Shown in pieces: positions 32,535 through 37,803 of a stretch of DNA of 37,803 nucleotides. Origin of the DNA: Bradyrhizobium uaiense (lineage in GTDB: Bacteria > Pseudomonadota > Alphaproteobacteria > Rhizobiales > Xanthobacteraceae); assembly GCF_010811875.1 (NCBI RefSeq), contig NZ_VKHP01000061.1:1-37803 (forward strand). The letters are read 5' to 3'. The translations under genes were made by a program, and so were the position numbers. The notes below the pieces were generated by a model. The model was not told the origin of the DNA, did no database searches, and was given only the letters and a program-made list of their open reading frames with translations. Each line of letters begins with the position of its first letter. The first letter of the stretch is position 1.

Positions 32535-32590
32535 AGCGAGCGGCTGGCGCTTGCCCGACAGAAGAAACGCAAATCAAGAAGGACAGGTGC

Positions 32591-33748
32591 ATGATCTCGA
32601 TGAAGACCCTGCTGGCCTCGGCCGCGCTGCTGGTCGCCGTTCCGCAGGCCGGGCAGGCGGACATCCTGGTCGGCTTCGTCACCGGCCTCAGCGGGCCGGT
32701 GTCGTCGATCGGGATTCCAAACGCAAAGGGGATTGCGGCCGGCGAGGCCTATGTCGGCGAAGTCAGCGGTGAAAAGCTCCGCGTGATCCAGCTCGATGAT
32801 GCCTCCGATCCCACGGCGTCGGCGCGCAACGCGCGCAAGCTCGTCGAACAGGAGAAGGTCGACATTCTGATCGGCACGTCGGGCGCGCCGCAGACACTGG
32901 CGATGGCGACCGCCGCGATCGAGATGAAGATTCCGATGATCGCGGTGTCACCGATCGCACCGGTGCCGCCTGGCGATGGCGGGCCGTGGGTCGTGCAGAC
33001 GCCGCAACCGACGCCGCTTCTCGTTCAAGGCATCGTCGATCACATGAAGGCGCGGGGGTTGAAGACCGTCGCGTTCATCGGCTTCTCGGATGCCTTCGGC
33101 GACCTCATGTACGATTCGCTGTCGCAGAGCGCCAAGGCCGCCGACATCAAGGTCATCGCCAACGAGCGATACGCCCGATCGGATTCGTCGGTGACGGCCC
33201 AGGTGTTGCGCGCGCTGGCTGCGCGGCCCGACGCCATCATGCTCGGCGGCACCGGAACGCCGGGAGCGTTGCCGGTGCTCGCGTTGTCCGAGCGTGGCTA
33301 CAAGGGGCCGCTCTACGGCAACCACGGACTGATCAGCGCCGATTTCCTGCGGCTCGCCGGCAAGGCTGCCAACGGAATCATCTGCCCGACCGGGCCGGTG
33401 ACCGCGGCCGAGCAGCTTCCGGCCAGCAATCCGATCCAGAAGGTTGCGCTGGATTTCCGCGGGGCGTTCGAGAAGGCGAATGGCGAGCCGCCGACCGACT
33501 CGTTCTCGTCCTATTCCTTCGATGGCTGGCTGGTGCTCGTCGATGCGGCCAAGCGCGCGTTGGCGACCGGAGCCAAGCCGGGCTCGCCGGAATTCCGCGC
33601 GGCGCTTCGCCAGGCGCTGTTCTCCACCAAGGAACTGGCCGGGACGCAGGGCGTCTACACCTACACGCCGGCGGATCGGCACGGCGTCGATGATCGCTCG
33701 CGTATCCTGGTTCAGATCGAGGACGGAAAGTACAAGCTGCTGCCCTGA
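32591..33748 (+). CDS. Second type I substrate-binding protein (LivK-like)
   Basis: 385 aa from ATG 32591 (ATG 32600 is possible). A signal peptide (MISMKTLLASAALLVAVPQA, cleavage near GQA) precedes a Peripla_BP_6 domain (ILVGFVTGLSGPVSSIGIP). It is a close paralogue of the protein at 26614-27765 and has no permease or ATPase of its own nearby. It therefore probably delivers another related ligand to the same LivH/LivMG/LivF transporter. It is the last intact gene of operon E. Confidence 0.9.
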   Translation: MISMKTLLASAALLVAVPQAGQADILVGFVTGLSGPVSSIGIPNAKGIAAGEAYVGEVSGEKLRVIQLDDASDPTASARNARKLVEQEKVDILIGTSGAPQTLAMATAAIEMKIPMIAVSPIAPVPPGDGGPWVVQTPQPTPLLVQGIVDHMKARGLKTVAFIGFSDAFGDLMYDSLSQSAKAADIKVIANERYARSDSSVTAQVLRALAARPDAIMLGGTGTPGALPVLALSERGYKGPLYGNHGLISADFLRLAGKAANGIICPTGPVTAAEQLPASNPIQKVALDFRGAFEKANGEPPTDSFSSYSFDGWLVLVDAAKRALATGAKPGSPEFRAALRQALFSTKELAGTQGVYTYTPADRHGVDDRSRILVQIEDGKYKLLP

Positions 33749-33801
33749 CTGAGCGGCAGGATGGTGTCGGAGAGCGACGTGCAGGCAGACGCCGGCAAGA
33801 C

Positions 33802-34064
33802 GTGGAGCAGGGCGGTGCGACGCCGGCGTGGACGCGCGCGGTCGACTTATTTCCGTCGCAGGACAGGATCCTCTCCACGATTCTGACGCGGCAGGCGGAT
33901 CGTTACGGCGATCGCATCCTGCTCGTCGCCGGGGAGACCCGCTGGAGCTACGTGCAGACCGCCGCGATCTGGGCGCGATCGTGGTGCCGATCAACACCGC
34001 GCTGCGCGGCTTGCAGCTGTCGCATATTTTTCGGGAGGCGGCCGGCGTTCGGGTGCGGCGCTAG
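33802..34064 (+). pseudogene. Remnant of an acyl-CoA ligase gene
   Basis: The first frame reads an ANL-family N-terminus (TILTRQADRYGDRILLVAGE, then TRWSYVQTAA). At about 33960-33975 the sequence jumps, with roughly 35-40 codons missing and a frame change, to LGAIVVPINTALRGLQLSHI in another frame, and stops at 34064. Everything after the first quarter of the gene is gone. It starts 53 bp after the binding-protein gene, so operon E once ended with a second ligase. Confidence 0.85.
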
Positions 34065-34076
34065 AGCCATCTCCGT

Positions 34077-34601
34077 TCACGGCTTCTGCATCGCGTCCTT
34101 GACGGCGCCCTTGAGCGCGTCGAGCTCCCCGGTCAAGGCGTCGAGCCGGTCAGCCGGGAATCCCGCCAGCAGCTCGGCCAGCCATGAGCCGTGGCTCTTG
34201 GCCATGCGCCTGAAGGCTTTCCGGCCCTCGACCGTCATGCAGACGATCTGTACGCGCCGATCCAGGTTCGAAGGCGTCCGGGTGATGAAACCGTCCTCGA
34301 CCAGACGATCGACGATCGGTGTGAGGTTTCCGGCAGAGACCATCAGGCGCTTCGGCAGTTCTCCCAGCACCAATCCACTCGGTTCGCGGTCGAGCTGGGC
34401 CAGCACGTCGAAGCGCGGCATCGTGAAATCGAATTCCTCGCGGAACCGGCGCCGCAGCTCACCCTCGATCAGCGTTGTGCAGGCAAGCAGCCGAAGCCAA
34501 AGCCGTGTCTGAGCCCTGTACTCGGCCTCCTGATCAACCCCGCTCCTGGGTGAAACCGGTGGGGACTCCTTCGCGAGTGCCAAATCAAATCTCCTGGGCA
34601 T
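34077..34601 (-). CDS. MarR-family transcriptional regulator (third)
   Basis: 174 aa. The winged-helix core contains RFDVLAQLDREPSGLVLGEL, a recognition region LMVSAGNLTPIVDRLVEDGF and a wing NLDRRVQIVCMTVEGR. It is paralogous to the MarR at 14080-14577. It lies 12 bp from the end of the ligase remnant, convergent to operon E. No clear Shine-Dalgarno precedes ATG 34601. A TTTAT-N7-ATAAA dyad 189 bp upstream of the start has a near copy before operon E. Confidence 0.88.
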   Translation of the reverse strand: MPRRFDLALAKESPPVSPRSGVDQEAEYRAQTRLWLRLLACTTLIEGELRRRFREEFDFTMPRFDVLAQLDREPSGLVLGELPKRLMVSAGNLTPIVDRLVEDGFITRTPSNLDRRVQIVCMTVEGRKAFRRMAKSHGSWLAELLAGFPADRLDALTGELDALKGAVKDAMQKP

Positions 34602-35221
34602 CCGGGTCTGTTGAAGGCAAGGGTCCTGATGTCACCGCAAGATAGTTCGTGCCAAAAGTAAATTCAAGGCTGGTTCAGGCCGCACCGAGCCGGCGCGCCG
34701 GCGCAAGGAATTTGCTGCACCGGCTCGGCGGAGGCGATCTCCGCAGTTTTCCAACGAGCGCCGTGATGATCCTGTAGCCGACGTGATGGTTTATACTTGA
34801 AATAAATACTAGACCTTTGGTGTGACGAAGCTTGGCAACCGAGGCCCTCGTTTCCTCTCGGGCATCTTCCGTGTTGTCCGCGACGGTGCAGTCTCAAGCG
34901 ATCAGCCGACACGGCCGCACGCGCCTAGCGTGTCACGAGACCGGTTGTTTCGTGGTGCAGGCTGACGCCGCCGATAGCATCATCGCAGTATGGGCAGCCC
35001 TGAAGAGGTCCACAGCAAGTTCAAGGTGGACGTTCAACGTCTGACTAGTAACCTCGCGGTCCAAGTGAGCTCAAGCCGCCGAGCCGCTTCCCTCCTTGCC
35101 TAAGCTGCAGTACGCTACACGCTTTCCCATTTGCGTGCCTCAATGATGACTCAGTTGGGCAATTGTTGCCCCTAGTTCTGCCCTCAGTCGGATCAGGTTG
35201 ATATTTGATACGGAGCGCCAA
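34602..35221. other. Intergenic region with one AT-rich dyad
   Basis: About 620 bp without a supported gene. The only structure seen is GTTTATACTTGAAATAAAT (34789-34807), an inverted TTTAT-N7-ATAAA in an AT-rich patch. It is 16/19 identical to 28320-28338 upstream of operon E. Confidence 0.45.
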
Positions 35222-36007
35222 ATGGACTCCACACTGGACAACAAGGTTGCGGAAGGGCAGCTCGCGAGTTTGGAGGAGCAGCTTTCGAACCTCGCGCGCG
35301 AAGTGGGAGTGAGCCCTTCACCCCCGCCGACCAGCATGAAAGTGTCTCGCGCGCTGCTAGCAACGATTGCACGATTGAGAGATTGGCGTTACCCGGCCGC
35401 CGTCGGTTTTGTGTTGTTGGCAGCCATTGGCGGCGGTGCTTGGTGGTGGTCCTCCGCTGGTACAGCGGTCGTACCCTCCTCGAACCCTACACCGCTGACA
35501 CAAGTCCCGCCGAAAGACATTGCGCCGACCTCCGCCGCACTTTCTCCCGACCTGGCCCAGCAGCTTGGACCGATGGCGCGCGATCTCGCTGCCCTAAGGC
35601 AAGCGGTAGAACAGCTGCAGCTGAGGCAAGAACAACTGGTCCGCGACAATGATAGCGTGACAAGGCAAATCGCGGCGGGCCAGGCGGAAATGGCACGCAA
35701 CAACAATGTCATCGACGAAATCAAGGCTACCCAAAGTCAGATGGCGCAGGAAAGTAAGACGGTCACCGAGCGGCTCAACGCAAGCCAGGAGCAATTGGCC
35801 CGTCTGATCGCTAACGCCTCACCGCCAAAGGTGGAGGCGGAAGCTCCTGAGCAGACGTCGGAACTGCCAAAGGTAACCTCCGAAATACCATTGCCGCGTC
35901 CGCGGCGGCCGACCAATGTCACCCAGGCGCACAAGCCGGCGCCGAACTCGGCGCGCCCGCAAGCCAACAAGCCGCAACCGTCGGCATGGCCGTGGTCAGT
36001 GCGCTGA
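35222..36007 (+). CDS. Hypothetical membrane-anchored coiled-coil protein
   Basis: 261 aa from ATG 35222 (GGAG at 35212-35215; an earlier in-frame ATG at 35198 is less well placed). A cytosolic N-terminus (about 1-55) is followed by one transmembrane helix (YPAAVGFVLLAAIGGGAWWW, about 59-78). A long Gln/Glu/Asn-rich coiled coil follows at about 110-200 (LRQAVEQLQLRQEQLVRDN), then a Pro/Lys-rich tail (PRPRRPTNVTQ...). Proteins of this design are common in Bradyrhizobium, often in several copies, and uncharacterised. A single-pass envelope tether is inferred. It is unrelated to the catabolic cluster. Confidence 0.85.
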   Translation: MDSTLDNKVAEGQLASLEEQLSNLAREVGVSPSPPPTSMKVSRALLATIARLRDWRYPAAVGFVLLAAIGGGAWWWSSAGTAVVPSSNPTPLTQVPPKDIAPTSAALSPDLAQQLGPMARDLAALRQAVEQLQLRQEQLVRDNDSVTRQIAAGQAEMARNNNVIDEIKATQSQMAQESKTVTERLNASQEQLARLIANASPPKVEAEAPEQTSELPKVTSEIPLPRPRRPTNVTQAHKPAPNSARPQANKPQPSAWPWSVR

Positions 36008-36419
36008 TCTGCGAGACCGCCATCACGACAAGCAGGACGAAGAGGTCGCGGACGGTTCGACTGTGGCCTTGAACCTGATCGATGAGTGCCTCGGAAACAA
36101 AATCGTCGCCAGAGGTTCGCCATCACGCCGCCTTGGGCCGACATCCCGTGATCGCCCTCATCCAGGAGACCGCATGGCGGATGGCCGAGCTGTGAGGACT
36201 GGCTGGCTCCACGTCATACAGAGCGCACGATTTCGGAAATCGACCACCTCAAGGTCTTTGCCCTTCAAAGGCCGCGGCATGGTTCGCTGAAATCGGGGTC
36301 TATCGGCATAGGCCTTGCAGTCTAGGCGGTGCTGGGAATTTCAGTGTCCCAGTTTAGGAACAAACCGCCACCGGTCGTGTATTTTTGGGACCGGCGGACT
36401 GACCGATTGGGAGGCATCG
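36008..36419. other. No gene recognised
   Basis: About 410 bp. Open frames on the plus strand (for example up to 36290) lack a credible start and coding bias. No repeat or RNA structure was recognised. Confidence 0.4.
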
Positions 36420-36632
36420 TTGAAGTTCAGCGCGCCTGCGCAGGCTAGATTCCTCGTTCGGAAAGGAAGCACCGACTGGATGGTCTATGATCGGGACCTC
36501 AAGGGGCCGGCGCAGCTCGAAAAGGGTGGTCGCTTTGCCGAGAAGCTGACGAAGGAGCAGGCCGAACGCATCAAGCAGGCTTTGACCGACGCTCTACCGG
36601 CACCCGCGGGCAATGCTCGGGCTTGGCCGTGA
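36420..36632 (+). CDS. Small hypothetical protein (70 aa)
   Basis: TTG 36420 is preceded by GGGAGG (36409-36414), which decides the start over the longer upstream frame. The product has FLVRKGSTDWMVYDRDLKGP followed by a helical, basic C-terminus (LTKEQAERIKQALTDAL). Similar short proteins are frequent in Bradyrhizobium. The function is unknown. Confidence 0.55.
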   Translation: MKFSAPAQARFLVRKGSTDWMVYDRDLKGPAQLEKGGRFAEKLTKEQAERIKQALTDALPAPAGNARAWP

Positions 36633-36931
36633 TCGACTGCCTCGAGACGTGTCGGCGAAACGGACCGCGAACAAATGACGCTGGTGTTACCTAGTAAGAC
36701 ATATGAACAAAATGAGACATCGAGGAACGAGGCGGGGCAAAATGACGACGCCTTCGTGGAACAAGTTGGGCCCCTGCGGAATTCGACTGTGATTGCTGAG
36801 CGTTAAGGACCGCCATTGCTTGGTGAGCCCCTAGAACAAGCCGGGAACTCTCGAGAGCCAGTGTTTACATGCTGCCCGACACTGCGGTCAAAATCAGCGC
36901 CATCCATGGTCTCGCGGAGGAAGGAACCCGT
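36633..36931. other. No gene recognised
   Basis: About 300 bp with an AT-richer patch (36700-36760). Nothing was identified in it. Confidence 0.4.
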
Positions 36932-37132
36932 TCACATGAGCTTTGACGTGCCATGTACGAGGCCATTCGTCCTTAGCCGCTGGATCGCCAATTGTTCTTC
37001 CGTGAGGCGCCTTTCGACGAATTCCCTCTCTTGTTCGGTTAGGTTGCCCTCGAGCAATCGGCGATAGCGCTGGACATTGTTCCCGTAGACCTTCAGGCGC
37101 ATCAACTGCTCGTCGGTCATCTTCTTCTCCAT
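36932..37132 (-). CDS. Small hypothetical helical protein (62-66 aa)
   Basis: The frame begins MEKKMTDEQLMRLKVYG. The second ATG (37120) has the GGAGAAG of the first codons as its Shine-Dalgarno and may be the true start. The product is strongly helical and charged (EQEREFVERRLTEEQLAIQR), as seen in many short Bradyrhizobium proteins. A different minus-strand frame (from GTG 37301) overlaps it and may be a competing or decayed gene. Confidence 0.6.
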   Translation of the reverse strand: MEKKMTDEQLMRLKVYGNNVQRYRRLLEGNLTEQEREFVERRLTEEQLAIQRLRTNGLVHGTSKLM

Positions 37133-37665
37133 GCGAGACCGGCAATAGGCGGATAGCCCCGGCCATTCCTAAAAATTGCAGAGAGCCGGGAAAAATCTCG
37201 CCACCGTCTCTCGTCGCTTCAATGATTTCGCTCGTGACTTTGCGCAACCTTTTCCCGGCAGTGCGGAAGGCGACGATGCGCACCGAATAACCCCTCTGCA
37301 CCGGAAAGGCGCGGTCGGCGTCCCGTGACGCGCACTCGCATCGTCACCGTTAAGCGAACTGTTACCGTTCTTCACAGAGAGCTGGTTGGAAATTCCGAGG
37401 TATTCCGTTGAACATGGAACGTTAGCAACGCCGTCGCCTAGTTATCCAAGTCAAGGTCACCTCGAGCAACTACGATGCCACTCGCCAAGGTCTTGGACTA
37501 ACCGGGCGCGTATGCAGATCACAGACTGCGTCACAGCAGCCCGGCGGAAATGACGATTTTCCAAACATGGCGTTCGGGATGCAAAGCGCTTCAGTTGCAG
37601 TGCGCGGCGTGCCGCATTCGGATGCGGACGGGCCGGCTGCGAACCGGCACTGCAACCCGCTCGCC
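37133..37665. other. No firm gene; hairpin after the guanylyltransferase gene
   Basis: A minus-strand frame from GTG 37301 (including RKVTSEIIEATRDGGEIFPG) has some protein character but no recognised family. A GCCGG/CCGGC hairpin (37632-37648) lies 18 bp beyond the stop of the gene at the right edge and may be its terminator, without a T-run. Confidence 0.35.
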
Positions 37666-37803
37666 TCAGGTGCGCCGATAGTCGTCCTCGATGCGGATGA
37701 TGTCGTCCTCGCCGAGATAGCTGCCGGTCTGCACCTCGATCAGCTCGAGCTGAATCTTGCCGGGATTCTCCAGCCGGTGCACCGCGCCGATCGGGATGTA
37801 GAT
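37666..37803 (-). CDS. Mannose-1-phosphate guanylyltransferase, C-terminal end (partial)
   Basis: The last 45 codons on the minus strand, with the gene continuing past the window edge. The residues IGAVHRLENPGKIQLELIEV and QTGSYLGEDDIIRIEDDYR are the conserved cupin end of ManC/AlgA-type bifunctional mannose-1-phosphate guanylyltransferase/mannose-6-phosphate isomerase. The enzyme makes GDP-mannose for polysaccharide synthesis. It is unrelated to the catabolic cluster and marks the return to ordinary chromosomal genes. Confidence 0.85.
   Translation of the reverse strand: MYIPIGAVHRLENPGKIQLELIEVQTGSYLGEDDIIRIEDDYRRT

Noticed and set aside
1..37803. CRISPR arrays, IS elements, prophage genes
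   Set aside because: No regularly spaced repeats, transposase or phage structural genes were seen anywhere in the window.

Overview
The window looks like chromosomal DNA of a Bradyrhizobium-type alphaproteobacterium (Nitrobacteraceae). It is GC-rich with strongly GC-biased third codon positions. It carries rreB, a 14-codon gene with an extended Shine-Dalgarno that is reported only from this family. It also has a GNRA-capped REP doublet of the kind scattered through rhizobial genomes, and several small hypothetical genes of Bradyrhizobium style.

Layout. 1-660: rreB on the minus strand with its own promoter and terminator, then tRNA-Gly(UCC). 660-5560: a probable relic of a tRNA-borne element. 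It is bounded by the tRNA 3' half and a degenerate direct copy of it at 5429-5481, and holds a membrane protein with a cyclic-nucleotide-binding domain and a MASE1-PAS hybrid histidine kinase, but no integrase. 5560-8340: a sparse, less GC-rich accessory stretch with a PIN protein, a P-loop kinase-like protein and tiny membrane ORFs. 8404-33748: a 25-kb catabolic cluster of five alternating operons. 33800-37800: a broken acyl-CoA ligase, a third MarR gene, small hypothetical genes and the 3' end of a mannose-1-phosphate guanylyltransferase gene.

The catabolic cluster reads as a pathway for an indole-type auxin. Operon A (+, 8404-13574) encodes a three-component Rieske dioxygenase, an acyl-CoA ligase and an SDR. 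Operon B (-, 18323-13598) encodes IorA, IorB and two MarR regulators. Operon C (+, 18416-22888) encodes a nitrilase, a gentisate-dioxygenase-like cupin, an FAH-family hydrolase, a hot-dog thioesterase and an EthD-like protein. Operon D (-, 27765-23052) encodes a branched-chain-amino-acid-type ABC importer with a LivM-LivG fusion. Operon E (+, 28391-33748) encodes an Asp/Glu-racemase-fold protein, a thiolase-fold protein, a DUF35-SDR fusion, an isatin-hydrolase-like cyclase and a second binding protein.

Proposed flow (inference): indole-3-acetonitrile to indole-3-acetate (nitrilase); to dioxindole-3-acetate (Rieske system, comparable to iad auxin-degradation loci); to its CoA thioester (ligase); retro-aldol cleavage to isatin plus acetyl-CoA (thiolase-fold/DUF35 pair, by analogy with Ltp2-ChsH2 of steroid catabolism); to isatinate (isatin hydrolase); to anthraniloyl-CoA (IorAB acting on an aryl-glyoxylate); then thioester hydrolysis and ring cleavage. 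Isatin as an intermediate agrees with older biochemistry of indoleacetate breakdown in B. japonicum. The CoA-dependent retro-aldol and the IorAB step are the new parts of the proposal.

The promoters of operons A and B share a two-part palindromic signature (ACATGT core plus TATG-N6-CATA), and a weaker version lies before operon E. These are good candidates for operators of the linked MarR proteins.
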